Shown here: positions 18,563 through 26,862 of the stretch, in pieces
Numbering within the stretch: the first letter of the stretch is position 1
How the letters are laid out: each line of letters opens with the position of its first letter
Source: UBA6772 sp965183875
Lineage (GTDB): Bacteria > Bacteroidota > Bacteroidia > Flavobacteriales > UBA7430
Assembly: GCA_965183875.1 (NCBI GenBank)
Contig: CBCYMK010000023.1
Coordinates: 124,001-188,000 of the forward strand
Direction: 5' to 3'
DNA length: 64,000 nucleotides
Position numbers and translations under genes: made by a program
Notes under the pieces: model-generated
Told to the model about the DNA's origin: nothing
Seen by the model: the letters and a program-made list of their open reading frames with translations, nothing else
The model's database searches: none

Positions 18563-19276
18563 ATGAATACGATTTTACTTCAAATCCCGGTATCGGTAGA
18601 CTCTCTAGGGCTCGATTTACTTGTAAATAATGAGCCAGCAGAAAAAACCCTTTCTATTATAGAACTAATTACTAGTGGTGGTCTTGGTGGACAGATAATT
18701 ATGTCCACACTAGGGCTTTTATCTATTCTTACTGTTTATCTTTTTGTTGAGCGTTTTCAATCACTTAAAAACGCTATTAAAGTAGACCCTCACTTTATGA
18801 GTAAAGTGAAAGACTATTTGTCTGACCATAAAGTTGATTCTGTGATCACATTATGTGAGCGTAGCGCTTCGCCAGTTGCAAATTTAATTGCTAAGGGAAC
18901 TTTGGCTAAGCATGGATCTAATAAAGAAATTCAAGATGCCATGGAGCGTCAAGGTAACCTTGAGGTTTATAAGTTAGAGCATAATTTAGCTTCTTTAGCT
19001 ACTATAGCTGGTGCGGCACCTATGATTGGTTTCCTAGGGACCGTAATAGGGATGATATTAGCTTTTCATGAGATGGCTAGTGCAGGTGGACAAATAGATG
19101 TAGAAATGCTTTCTAAAGGTATTTATACCGCTATGACTACTACCGTTGCTGGTTTAATTGTGGGTATTGTAGCCTTTTTAGCTTATAATAATTTAGTGGT
19201 AAAAGTTACACAAGCTACTTTTAAGATGGAAGAAGCTACCACTGAGTTTATAGATGTCATCGCCAAAACTAAATAA
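18563..19276 (+). CDS. exbB: ExbB/TolQ/MotA proton channel protein
   Basis: A 237-residue inner-membrane protein with three membrane segments and the conserved APMIGFLGTVIGMI motif in the MotA/TolQ/ExbB domain, followed by the TM3 region TTTVAGLIVGI. With ExbD it converts proton flow into motion of the TonB protein. I start at ATG 18563 (MNTILLQ) rather than an upstream TTG. ExbD begins 2 bases after the stop. Confidence 0.95.
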   Translation: MNTILLQIPVSVDSLGLDLLVNNEPAEKTLSIIELITSGGLGGQIIMSTLGLLSILTVYLFVERFQSLKNAIKVDPHFMSKVKDYLSDHKVDSVITLCERSASPVANLIAKGTLAKHGSNKEIQDAMERQGNLEVYKLEHNLASLATIAGAAPMIGFLGTVIGMILAFHEMASAGGQIDVEMLSKGIYTAMTTTVAGLIVGIVAFLAYNNLVVKVTQATFKMEEATTEFIDVIAKTK

Positions 19277-19278
19277 GT

Positions 19279-19674
19279 ATGGCTTTAAAATCTAGAAATA
19301 AAGTAAGTGCGGTATTTAGTATGTCATCGATGACTGATATTGTTTTCCTGTTGTTGATTTTTTTCATGCTAACCTCAACCTTAGTTACTACCAATGCTTT
19401 AGATTTGGTATTACCTAATAGTACTGCTCAAACGGTAAAAAAGCAAAGAGTTTCTGTTTCGATCAACGAAAGTTTAGAGTATTTTATAGACAAAGAACAG
19501 GTACAACTACAGTATATCGAATCACAGTTAATTGATAAACTAGTTGGTCAAGAAGAAAAAGTTGTTGTATTACGTGTTGATAAAACGATTGCAATAGAAC
19601 ACGCTGTAGAGATTATGGACATAGCCTACAGAAATAAGTTTAAAATTGTTTTAGCTACCCAGCAAAAGAAATGA
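19279..19674 (+). CDS. exbD: ExbD/TolR biopolymer transport protein
   Basis: A 131-residue protein with one N-terminal membrane segment preceded by the proton-carrying Asp in MTDIVFLLLIFFM, and a periplasmic domain. It forms the channel with ExbB. Its stop overlaps the start of the TonB-like gene by 4 bases (ATGA). Confidence 0.95.
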   Translation: MALKSRNKVSAVFSMSSMTDIVFLLLIFFMLTSTLVTTNALDLVLPNSTAQTVKKQRVSVSINESLEYFIDKEQVQLQYIESQLIDKLVGQEEKVVVLRVDKTIAIEHAVEIMDIAYRNKFKIVLATQQKK

Positions 19675-20465
19675 ATTTCTTGAAAGATAAATACAAAAGA
19701 AGAGCTGCACTTGGGACTTTCCTAGTGCATGTTCTCTTGGTGTTTTCTTTCTATTCTTTTGGCCTTAAATACATGGATCCTAAGGTAGAAGATGGGATTG
19801 CTATAGAGTTTGGCTATGTAGAAAGTGGAATGGGAGAAGAAATTACCCAGTCTGAAGAAATTGTAACGGAAATTACTGAACAAGCGGTAATTGTAGAAGA
19901 GTCTACTCCAGAAGACTTAACAGAGATTTCTGATGAAGTTTTAACCCAAGACTCTGAAGATGCACCTTCAATAGCTAAAGAAAAAGAAGCTGTTGAAAGT
20001 AAAGAGAAAACCCCAGAAATTAAAGAACAAGAAAAACCTAAAGCTAGCGACGATTTACAGCAAGCACTTTCTAGTTTGTTTCAAAGTACCGAAACTTCAC
20101 AGTCTGGTTTAACAGACACCCTAGGTGCTCAAGGCTCTATAGAAGGTACTATAGAAGGGGCTGAAGTGGCTATAGGTGGTGATGGGAATTCTTCTGATGG
20201 TTATGAGCTCGGAGATAGAAAAGCGATTAACAAACCTAAGCCTAATTATAATTGTAATGAAACAGGACTTGTAGTAATTAGAGTGTGGGTGAATACAGAA
20301 GGTAAAACTTATAAAGCTGAGTTAGACTTAAAAAATACAACAGACACTTCTCCTTGTTTAGTTAAAGAGGCTAAAGCTGCTGCACTTGCAACTACTTGGC
20401 TTGCTGACTCAAACTCCCAACCTATTCAAATAGGGAGTATTGTTTATAATTTCAGAAAGCAGTAA
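19671..20465 (+). CDS. TonB-like energy transducer
   Basis: A 264-residue protein with a basic N-terminus (MNFLKDKYKRR), a single membrane anchor about residues 13-32, a long acidic and Glu/Ser/Thr-rich spacer where other TonB proteins have Pro-Lys repeats, and a C-terminal domain of about 80 residues (LVVIRVWVNTEGKTYKAEL) typical of the TonB/TolA fold. Two cysteines (NCNETG and SPCLV) may form a disulfide, as in many Bacteroidota TonB-type domains. It would couple ExbBD to outer-membrane TonB-dependent transporters. Confidence 0.85.
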   Translation: MNFLKDKYKRRAALGTFLVHVLLVFSFYSFGLKYMDPKVEDGIAIEFGYVESGMGEEITQSEEIVTEITEQAVIVEESTPEDLTEISDEVLTQDSEDAPSIAKEKEAVESKEKTPEIKEQEKPKASDDLQQALSSLFQSTETSQSGLTDTLGAQGSIEGTIEGAEVAIGGDGNSSDGYELGDRKAINKPKPNYNCNETGLVVIRVWVNTEGKTYKAELDLKNTTDTSPCLVKEAKAAALATTWLADSNSQPIQIGSIVYNFRKQ

Positions 20466-20499
20466 TAACTGTTTATTTCCTTTTCTACCCTCATCATTC

Positions 20500-21711
20500 A
20501 TGAATTATCAAGCTACACTTAATTGGTTATTTCAACAGTTAGCCTCTTTTCAGCAGGTGGGTAAATCTGCTTATAAAGAAGATTTGGGAAATATAACTGC
20601 CCTATGTAAGCAATTAAATAATCCACAGTATAAGTTTAAGAGTGTGCATATTGCCGGGACTAATGGGAAAGGCTCTACTAGCCACTTGTTAGCCTCAGTT
20701 TTACAAGAGCAAGGATATAAAGTAGGCTTATATACCTCACCTCATTTAAAGGATTTTAGAGAGCGAATTAAACTCAATGGAGAAATGATCTCAGAGTCAG
20801 AGGTCGTAAACTTTGTGGCTTACCACAAAAAGACTTTTAATGAAATAGGTGTTTCATTTTTTGAAATGACTACCGCTTTAGCTTTTGATTATTTTGCAAG
20901 AAAACAGGTAGATATTGCAATTATAGAAACTGGCTTAGGTGGCCGCTTAGATGCCACAAATATTATTAAACCTGAATTATCTGTAATTACCAATGTAGCC
21001 CTAGATCATCAAAATATCTTAGGGAATACAATTAAAGAGATAGCTCAAGAAAAAGCAGGGATTATTAAACCAAAGACTCCAGTAGTTATTGGTAAGTGTG
21101 ATGATGAGGTGATTTCTATTATTGAGACTTTTAGTGCTAAGCAGAATTCTGTTGTCTATAAGGCTCAATTGAATACTATATACAACAGTGGATTAAGTGG
21201 TGCTTGTCAACTAGAAAACACATCTACTGTAGTTGAAGCTGTTATTCAGCTTAGAGAATTGAGTTGGGATATCTCTGAGCAAAGTTTACAAAATGGATTA
21301 TTAAATATAATTCCAAATACAGGCTTACGGGGTAGGTGGGAGCTGTTGGGAACCAATCCTAGAGTTATTTGTGATACAGGACATAATAAACACGCGATCG
21401 ATGTAATTGTTTCTCAGTTAAGATCTGAAAACTACGATTCATTATGGATTGTTTTAGGTATGGTTGCCGATAAAGATGTATCTGGTGTATTAGAACTTTT
21501 GCCGAGCGAAGCAAGCTACATTTTTTGCCAAGCTAATATCCCTAGAGCCATCTCTGCAGAAGATTTATTAGCTAAATCGAAGAAATATTCACTAAATGGT
21601 ATACTTGTTTCAGATCCTAAAAAAGCAATTCTAAAAGCGCAAGAGCTTGCTAATGAGAACGATTTGATTTTTGTGGGTGGTAGCACCTTCGTAGTTGCCG
21701 AAATACTTTAA
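20500..21711 (+). CDS. folC: Bifunctional folylpolyglutamate synthase / dihydrofolate synthase
   Basis: A 403-residue Mur-ligase-fold enzyme adding glutamate to dihydropteroate and to folates. The P-loop is in HIAGTNGKGSTSH, followed by GLYTSPHL, the central ATPase residues in ETGLGGRLDATN and NVALDHQ, and the C-terminal Mur domain with CDTGHNKHA. The Met at 20500 fits the family N-terminus (MNYQATLNWLF); an upstream frame overlapping the TonB-like gene adds 20 unconserved residues. It lies 34 bases after that gene and probably shares its transcript. Confidence 0.95.
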   Translation: MNYQATLNWLFQQLASFQQVGKSAYKEDLGNITALCKQLNNPQYKFKSVHIAGTNGKGSTSHLLASVLQEQGYKVGLYTSPHLKDFRERIKLNGEMISESEVVNFVAYHKKTFNEIGVSFFEMTTALAFDYFARKQVDIAIIETGLGGRLDATNIIKPELSVITNVALDHQNILGNTIKEIAQEKAGIIKPKTPVVIGKCDDEVISIIETFSAKQNSVVYKAQLNTIYNSGLSGACQLENTSTVVEAVIQLRELSWDISEQSLQNGLLNIIPNTGLRGRWELLGTNPRVICDTGHNKHAIDVIVSQLRSENYDSLWIVLGMVADKDVSGVLELLPSEASYIFCQANIPRAISAEDLLAKSKKYSLNGILVSDPKKAILKAQELANENDLIFVGGSTFVVAEIL

Positions 21712-21763
21712 AAAACTCTTAAATAATTGCTAGTTTTCTTTGTGCAATTATGAAAATGATTTC

Positions 21764-21771
21764 TATATTTG
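21764..21771 (+). promoter_or_regulatory. Promoter -7 box for the tRNA-Val pair
   Basis: TATATTTG matches TAnnTTTG exactly, 45 bases upstream of the first tRNA, consistent with a short processed leader. Confidence 0.75.
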
Positions 21772-21815
21772 CACTCGCTGAATGAGACAAGACAGCGTAG
21801 TTCATTACAAGATTA

Positions 21816-21890
21816 GGGCAATTAGCTCAGTTGGTTCAGAGCACCTCGTTTACACCGAGGGGGTCGGGGGTTCGAATCCCTCATTGCCCA
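21816..21890 (+). tRNA. tRNA-Val(UAC), copy 1
   Basis: 75 nt cloverleaf: acceptor GGGCAAT/ATTGCCC with discriminator A, D arm GCTCAGTTGGTTCAGAGC, anticodon stem CCTCG/CGAGG with loop TTTACAC (anticodon TAC), T arm with TTCGAAT. CCA is not encoded. Confidence 0.97.
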
Positions 21891-21921
21891 CACCTAATCG
21901 TATTTTTAATTCTCATTATTG

Positions 21922-21996
21922 GGGCAATTAGCTCAGTTGGTTCAGAGCACCTCGTTTACACCGAGGGGGTCGGGGGTTCGAATCCCTCATTGCCCA
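21922..21996 (+). tRNA. tRNA-Val(UAC), copy 2
   Basis: Identical in all 75 positions to the first copy and 31 bases downstream of it, so both come from one transcript. Followed by a terminator starting 4 bases after the discriminator. Confidence 0.97.
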
Positions 21997-22000
21997 CACT

Positions 22001-22040
22001 AAAAGCCTTACCGTTTTTTTCGGTAAGGCTTTTTTGTTTT
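22001..22040 (+). terminator. Rho-independent terminator of the tRNA-Val operon
   Basis: Stem AAAAGCCTTACCG / CGGTAAGGCTTTT around a T loop, followed by more T. Part of this sequence reappears, inverted, in the repeat array that follows. Confidence 0.92.
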
Positions 22041-22041
22041 T

Positions 22042-22070
22042 TATAGCCTCACATTTATGTGAAGTCTATA
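22042..22070. repeat. Hairpin between tRNA terminator and repeat array
   Basis: Imperfect palindrome TATAGcCTcACAT / ATGTgaAGtCTATA. It shares the CACATTTATGT core with the three repeat units downstream and may be a degenerate relative of them. Confidence 0.55.
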
Positions 22071-22103
22071 AAAAACAAAAAAAACTTCGCAGGTACTGCG
22101 TAA

Positions 22104-22153
22104 GGCTTTTAGTGTGAAGGTTCCCCACCAGGATCACATTTATGTAATCCCTC
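22104..22153. repeat. 100-bp-period repeat array, unit 1 conserved half
   Basis: A 50-base conserved block starting GGCTTTTAGTGTGAAGG, passing through CCCACCAGGATCACATTTA and ending ATGTAATCCCTC. Immediately before it lies the unit-specific hairpin CGCAG-gta-CTGCG (22088-22100). On the minus strand the hairpin is followed by a long T run and looks like a terminator. Confidence 0.92.
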
Positions 22154-22203
22154 AGTAAATAATATTGTATTAGTTAGTTTAAATGCCTATCACGATAGTG
22201 ATA

Positions 22204-22253
22204 GGCTTTTAGTGTGAAGGCTTCCCACCAGGATCACATTTATGTAATCCCTC
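22204..22253. repeat. 100-bp-period repeat array, unit 2 conserved half
   Basis: Same 50-base block exactly 100 bases after unit 1, with two substitutions. It is preceded by a different, perfect hairpin GCCTATCAC-gata-GTGATAGGC (22186-22206). The 50 bases between the conserved blocks are otherwise unrelated. Confidence 0.92.
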
Positions 22254-22303
22254 TTTTATAATAGGGCTTAAGAAACAAAAAAGTACCAATCACGATTGGT
22301 GTA

Positions 22304-22346
22304 TGCTTTTAGTGTGAAGGCTTCCCACCAGGATCACATTTATGTA
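22304..22346. repeat. 100-bp-period repeat array, unit 3 conserved half (truncated)
   Basis: Third copy exactly 100 bases after unit 2, lacking the last 7 bases. Preceded by hairpin ACCAATC-acg-ATTGGT, again followed by a T-rich tract when read on the minus strand. It ends beside the terminator of the CvfB-like gene. Confidence 0.9.
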
Positions 22347-22350
22347 GTAG

Positions 22351-22386
22351 GAAAAAAAAAGGCTCGAATAGTTATATCCGAGCCTT
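22351..22386 (-). terminator. Terminator of the yaaA-cvfB-like operon
   Basis: Stem GGCTCG / CGAGCC; on the minus strand it is followed by nine T. Confidence 0.88.
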
Positions 22387-22405
22387 ACTAAATTAAAAGA
22401 AGTCC

Positions 22406-23257
22406 TTAATCCTCTTTATCTGCTAAATGAATTCCATCTCTTTTAATGGTAATCATTTTATCCTTGTATAAGTTTCCTATCGCTTTCTTAAATACCTTTT
22501 TACTCATCTCTAATTCCTCGTATATTAATTCGGGAGCAGATTTATCATTTAATGGTAAAAAACCATTAGCATCGTATAATGCTTCAATTATTTGTGATCG
22601 TGCGTCTGTTACTTCAGCCATTCCTTGTTTTTTTAAGGTAATATCTATCTTGTTATCTTCTTGTCGAATACCTTTTACATATCCGATTGTTTTTTGTCCT
22701 TCTTCAAGTTGTTGGAATATTTCGTTGTGAAATACCAAGCCCCAGAATTTATTATTTACTATTACACGTACTCCTAAGTCCGTTTCATCACAAATGAGTA
22801 GATCTACTTCTTGTCCAACCTCTAGGTCTTCTGCTTCGTTTTGTAAATGCCTATGCACTTTAGCTGTTGCCGCAATACGATCAGTTTGCTTGTCTAGGTA
22901 GGCGTATACCAAATAGTAACCATCGTTTACCATTAATGCTCTTTGCTGCGATATAGGTACAAACAAATCTTTTGGTAGTCCCCAATCTAAAAAGGCTCCA
23001 TAAGACTCAACTTTATTCACATTTAAATAAGCAAATTCACCTACTCGAATATACGGATCTAGTCGCGTTGCTATAATACGGTCTTCAGAGTCTCTATAAA
23101 TAAATACATCCATAAAGTCACCTACTTCTATACCCGCAGGTACATAGCGTTTAGGTAATAATATACCATTGTAGTTTCTATCTTCGGTATCTAAGAAAAG
23201 TCCAATTTCTGTACTTCTTAATACCTCTAAATTTACATTCTTCCCAATTAAACTCAT
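22406..23257 (-). CDS. CvfB-like S1 RNA-binding protein
   Basis: A 283-residue cytoplasmic protein with tandem S1-like OB-fold domains and a C-terminal winged helix, the CvfB/YitL architecture. Recognisable parts are EIGLFLDT, GDFMDVFIYRD, VESYGAFLDWGL and, in the last third, the winged-helix segment beginning GFLPLNDKSAPE. CvfB proteins bind RNA and influence virulence-gene or general gene regulation in Gram-positive bacteria; the role in Bacteroidota is not established. I start at 23257, where ATGA overlaps the yaaA stop by 4 bases, so the two are translationally coupled. Confidence 0.88.
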   Translation of the reverse strand: MSLIGKNVNLEVLRSTEIGLFLDTEDRNYNGILLPKRYVPAGIEVGDFMDVFIYRDSEDRIIATRLDPYIRVGEFAYLNVNKVESYGAFLDWGLPKDLFVPISQQRALMVNDGYYLVYAYLDKQTDRIAATAKVHRHLQNEAEDLEVGQEVDLLICDETDLGVRVIVNNKFWGLVFHNEIFQQLEEGQKTIGYVKGIRQEDNKIDITLKKQGMAEVTDARSQIIEALYDANGFLPLNDKSAPELIYEELEMSKKVFKKAIGNLYKDKMITIKRDGIHLADKED

Positions 23258-24006
23258 CGTGTAAATACCCACTCTTTATCGGTTGATAAGCTTTCGTTAA
23301 AAGCGTAGCCACCTAAATTAAAATTCTTTATTTCTTCCACATTGGTGATGTGGTTCTGAATAATGAAACGAGTCATCATTCCTCTAGCTTTTTTAGCAAA
23401 AAAGCTAATCACTTTTAAAACCCCATTTTTTTCATCTTTAAAAATAGGACTGATAATTTCTGCTTTAAGCTTCTTTTTATTTACTGCTTTAAAATACTCA
23501 TTTGAAGCTAAGTTCAGAATTGTTTTTTCTTCTCTACTGTTTATTTCATGCGTAATTTTATCTGCCCAGAACTCATAAAGATCCTTTCCTTTTGATGTGC
23601 CATATTTTGTCCCCATCTCTAGTCTATATGCTTGCATTAAGTCTAAAGGACGTAAAAGTCCATATAAACCAGAAAGTATGCTTAAGTGTGCTTGTGCAAA
23701 TTCGATTTCTTTTTTTGATAGTGATTCAGCATCTAAACCAGTGTACACATCTCCTTTAAAAGCGAAAATTGCAGCCTTTGCATTTTCCGATGTAAAAGGG
23801 AGCTTCCAGTTGTTGAAACGCTCTGTATTAAGCTCAGCAATTTTTGGACTTACCTTCATCAGCTTTTGCAACTCAATAGACTTCAATTTCTTTAAGTCTT
23901 TAATTAGCACTGTAGATTCTTTTTCAAAAGGATATAAGCTAGATGTAGTTATGGGAACTGTCGTTTCCATATCTAAGGTTTTAGCTGGTGAAATAAGTAG
24001 GTGCAT
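23254..24006 (-). CDS. yaaA: Peroxide stress protein YaaA
   Basis: A 250-residue DUF328/UPF0246 protein. The N-terminal LLISPAKTLDM and internal YTGLDAESL, LSGLYGLLRPLD and EMGTKYGTSKGKDLYEFW are diagnostic. In E. coli YaaA limits free iron and DNA damage during peroxide stress. Transcribed from its own promoter and coupled to the CvfB-like gene. Confidence 0.96.
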   Translation of the reverse strand: MHLLISPAKTLDMETTVPITTSSLYPFEKESTVLIKDLKKLKSIELQKLMKVSPKIAELNTERFNNWKLPFTSENAKAAIFAFKGDVYTGLDAESLSKKEIEFAQAHLSILSGLYGLLRPLDLMQAYRLEMGTKYGTSKGKDLYEFWADKITHEINSREEKTILNLASNEYFKAVNKKKLKAEIISPIFKDEKNGVLKVISFFAKKARGMMTRFIIQNHITNVEEIKNFNLGGYAFNESLSTDKEWVFTR

Positions 24007-24021
24007 TCAAATAAATTTTGA

Positions 24022-24029
24022 CAAAAATA
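24022..24029 (-). promoter_or_regulatory. yaaA promoter, -7 box
   Basis: On the minus strand TATTTTTG matches TAnnTTTG exactly, 16 bases before the yaaA start. Confidence 0.7.
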
Positions 24030-24066
24030 CAATTTCATTCCTTAGACTGTTAATCAATATCTTGAT

Positions 24067-24074
24067 TATATTTG
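24067..24074 (+). promoter_or_regulatory. Promoter -7 box of the CsgG-like lipoprotein operon
   Basis: TATATTTG matches the consensus exactly and ends 19 bases before the ATG at 24093. It rules out an upstream TTG start at 24072, which would lie inside the box. Confidence 0.78.
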
Positions 24075-24092
24075 TTTAAACGCAATTTGAAA

Positions 24093-25472
24093 ATGAAAGT
24101 AAAATATCTGATTTATATTCTGGGACTTTTTCTAGTCTCTTGTACCGGCACAAAAAAAGCAACTAAAAAGGCTTTAGCCTTCGAGCAGCAAGGGATGTAC
24201 ACTGAAGCGGCACATTATTATTTTGATGCGCTTAGTAGGAAAAGCACCAATTTGGATGCGGCTATGGGTTTAAAGCGTACCGGACAGTTAGTATTAGATG
24301 ATAAACTTGCTGTTTTTTTTAAAGCGCATACTGCTCAACACTATAAAACAGCTGTTTATTCCTATGTTGAGGCTACAGAATGGAGTTCGAATGCACTTAT
24401 TTATAGTGTGAACTTAAATATCCCATCTTACTATGAAGGTTATTATGAAGCAGATTTAGAAGCGTTTTTAGCGAGTGTTTACGACAAGGCCTTAGCACAT
24501 TTAGATAAAGAAGAATTTGATTTAGGCTTACAGTATCTGGATGAAATACTTCGCTTAAATCCTAGTTATAAAGACGTAGCAGAATTAAAGACATATGCGC
24601 GTTTAGAACCCGTTTATAGGAAAGGGAACTTAGCTCTAGAAATGAAGAAGTTCCGCAAAGCCTATTATTTATTTGGAAAAACTAACTCCTATAAAGATAG
24701 TGAAGAGCTTAAAGTATATGCTTTAAAAGAAGCACAATACCCAATAGCTATGTTGCCTTTTGAAAATGCTACTAGTTTTGAAAATGCTCAGAAAGCTTTT
24801 GAATCACAATTTTTAAATCTATTCATCAATAATAAAAATCCATTTATTAAAATTATTGATCGTGTACATATACAAACAATTCTTAATGAGCAGGAATTGG
24901 GCTTAAGTGGTTTAGTAGATTCTCAAACTGCTGCAAGAGCAGGAGACTTATTTGGTGCTAAAGCATTGTTAGTAGGACGACTTGTAAGTTTAGATATAAA
25001 AAAGGAAGCACCAATAGCTAACAAAAAGAAAGGTTGGGAGTCGTACAAGCAAAAACAATACAATACAAGTACAAAGAAATACGATGTAATTACTAAGTAT
25101 AAAAAGGTGTATTATAAGCAATATCAAGGTCGAAACTCGGTTAATATTACAGTAGAATATAAGCTGATTTCTACAGAGACAGGTGAGATTTTAGCAACTA
25201 ACTTACTCAGCTCAAAAAGAGAAGATTCTGTGAATTTTATTAACTACGATGGAAATACCAAAAACTTACACTCTGGCTCTTGGGGGTATAAATTAATTTC
25301 GAGCGATTCCGACCAGGTTAATACCAGTTATAGTGAACGTAGACAAATACAAGATTTATTAAAAGCCAATCGCAGTCTACGTACTACCGAAGACTTAAAG
25401 AGTATTGCATTAAAAAAGGTAAGTTCAAAAGCAGTAAGCGAAATTAACGCTTATAATCCGGAGGGAAATTAA
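24093..25472 (+). CDS. Lipoprotein with TPR-like region and CsgG-like domain
   Basis: A 459-residue lipoprotein. The signal peptide ends in the lipobox LVSC (Cys17). Residues about 20-210 are helical, TPR-like (ALAFEQQGMYTEAAHYYFDAL). From about 215 a CsgG-like domain begins: YPIAMLPFENATSFENA, then ILNEQELGLSGLVD and AARAGDLFGAKALLVGRLV. CsgG-family proteins include the curli secretion pore and LpoB-type activators; the transmembrane hairpins of a pore are not obvious here, so an LpoB-like or sensor role is as likely. The next gene overlaps its stop by one base (TAATG). Confidence 0.72.
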   Translation: MKVKYLIYILGLFLVSCTGTKKATKKALAFEQQGMYTEAAHYYFDALSRKSTNLDAAMGLKRTGQLVLDDKLAVFFKAHTAQHYKTAVYSYVEATEWSSNALIYSVNLNIPSYYEGYYEADLEAFLASVYDKALAHLDKEEFDLGLQYLDEILRLNPSYKDVAELKTYARLEPVYRKGNLALEMKKFRKAYYLFGKTNSYKDSEELKVYALKEAQYPIAMLPFENATSFENAQKAFESQFLNLFINNKNPFIKIIDRVHIQTILNEQELGLSGLVDSQTAARAGDLFGAKALLVGRLVSLDIKKEAPIANKKKGWESYKQKQYNTSTKKYDVITKYKKVYYKQYQGRNSVNITVEYKLISTETGEILATNLLSSKREDSVNFINYDGNTKNLHSGSWGYKLISSDSDQVNTSYSERRQIQDLLKANRSLRTTEDLKSIALKKVSSKAVSEINAYNPEGN

Positions 25473-26815
25473 TGAAACAATTTCTACTCATTTCTTGCTT
25501 ATTAGTGTTAGTCTCCTGTACAGGAATTAAAGAGCTACCTACAAATATTGTCGATTATCCAAGTTGGATTACTAGTCGCCCTATAGCATCATTTTATTAT
25601 ATAGGAATTGCCAAATCGTCAAAGAGTAACCCCGATTATCAGGCTATTGCGAAGCAAAATGCCTTATTAGATTTGAGTAGTGAGATATCTGTAATATTGA
25701 GTTCTGAATCTATTTTTCATCAAGTTGATAAAGGCAATACATATAGAGAAGAATACCAGTCTTTAGTTCAAATAGAAAGTCAAAATAATCTTGAAGGCTA
25801 TACGATGGTAGCTTCTTGGGAGGATGAGACTGAATACTGGTTGTATTATCAATTATCTATTTCCGAATGGGATTTAATAAGAGTTAAAAGGAAAAACAAA
25901 GCCATAGAGGATGCGTATACCTACTATAAACTTGCAAAGAAATACGAAGCCGAAAATAAATTTGTTTCTTCTGTTCACTACGCAATAAAAGGACTCGATT
26001 TATTGAAGTTGTATATGAATGAACCTTTAGCACATGCAGAATTAGCACAGCCAATAGATGTTTTATGTCTTCAGTTTTTGTCTGATGCTTACGATTCCAT
26101 AGACTATAAAATGTTGTCGGGTACACAAAATAGGGAGCAATTATTTATGGGGAATTTGAGTGTTGTAAATCCCATTGAAGTTATAGTAGCTAAAGAAAAT
26201 ATACCTTTTAAAATTAGATCTACTATTAAGGGGACGCCTAGTAAATTGAATTCTGATGCAGCTGGAGTATTGTCTATTAGCCTAGAGAATGTAGACGTAA
26301 ATAGAGCTGAGCAATTCGTTCAATTTACACTTGATTGGGAGTTTATACTTAGAGAAGCGAATGCTTCTGTTTGGTTACAATCGTTACTTAAGTTTCCAGA
26401 AAATTCATTTAAAGTAAGTCTAAAACCTTTAAGGCCTAAAATTGCGATCTCTTCTAAAGAGTTTAATTTAGGTGAAACAATGAGTCAAGCGATTCTTTTG
26501 AATGAGGCTACAAATTATTTAAAAGCAAAAGGGTTTGAAATTACAGATGTTGCCGAGTCAGACTTAGTAATATCAATTACTGCAAATACTACTAAAGGCT
26601 TAACCAATAGTAGAATGCATACGGCAATGCTCGAGTATGAGTTTGTGGTAAGTGATATGTTAGGTAAAGTTATTTACCAATCTCAAGAAAGAGCCTTAAA
26701 AGGAGTTCAGGCAAGTTTTCAAACTGCAGGTGTTAATGCTTATGAGAGAAGCTTAGATGAATTTAAATGGGAGGTACTGAGAGGTTTTGTTATGAAAATG
26801 GGAGCAGGTATTTGA
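25472..26815 (+). CDS. LPP20-like lipoprotein
   Basis: A 447-residue lipoprotein with lipobox LVSC (Cys16). The first 150 residues resemble the LPP20 domain: DYPSWITSRP followed by YYIGIAKSSKSNPDYQAIA and a long helix entering DLSSEISV. The rest (to residue 447) has no domain I recognise; it contains IRSTIKGTPSKLN, which looks like an immunoglobulin-like segment, and a C-terminal alpha-beta segment with LNEATNYLKAKG that resembles small outer-membrane assembly domains. Translationally coupled to the CsgG-like gene, so the two products probably act together at the outer membrane. Confidence 0.7.
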   Translation: MKQFLLISCLLVLVSCTGIKELPTNIVDYPSWITSRPIASFYYIGIAKSSKSNPDYQAIAKQNALLDLSSEISVILSSESIFHQVDKGNTYREEYQSLVQIESQNNLEGYTMVASWEDETEYWLYYQLSISEWDLIRVKRKNKAIEDAYTYYKLAKKYEAENKFVSSVHYAIKGLDLLKLYMNEPLAHAELAQPIDVLCLQFLSDAYDSIDYKMLSGTQNREQLFMGNLSVVNPIEVIVAKENIPFKIRSTIKGTPSKLNSDAAGVLSISLENVDVNRAEQFVQFTLDWEFILREANASVWLQSLLKFPENSFKVSLKPLRPKIAISSKEFNLGETMSQAILLNEATNYLKAKGFEITDVAESDLVISITANTTKGLTNSRMHTAMLEYEFVVSDMLGKVIYQSQERALKGVQASFQTAGVNAYERSLDEFKWEVLRGFVMKMGAGI

Positions 26816-26862
26816 ATTACTCTGTCATTATTATATTTTTACTAAACCCTAAATACTAAGTC

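Noticed and set aside
18340..18630. Alternative-frame ORF across the nhaD/exbB junction
   Set aside because: It overlaps two well-supported genes and has no conserved features.
21831..22046. 71-codon frame across the two tRNA genes
   Set aside because: It is a duplication created by the identical tRNA sequences and is not coding.
22104..22346. Possible CRISPR array (three repeats with equal spacers)
   Set aside because: Repeats are 50 bases with internal palindromes, spacers carry matching terminator-like hairpins, only three units exist and no cas gene is near.
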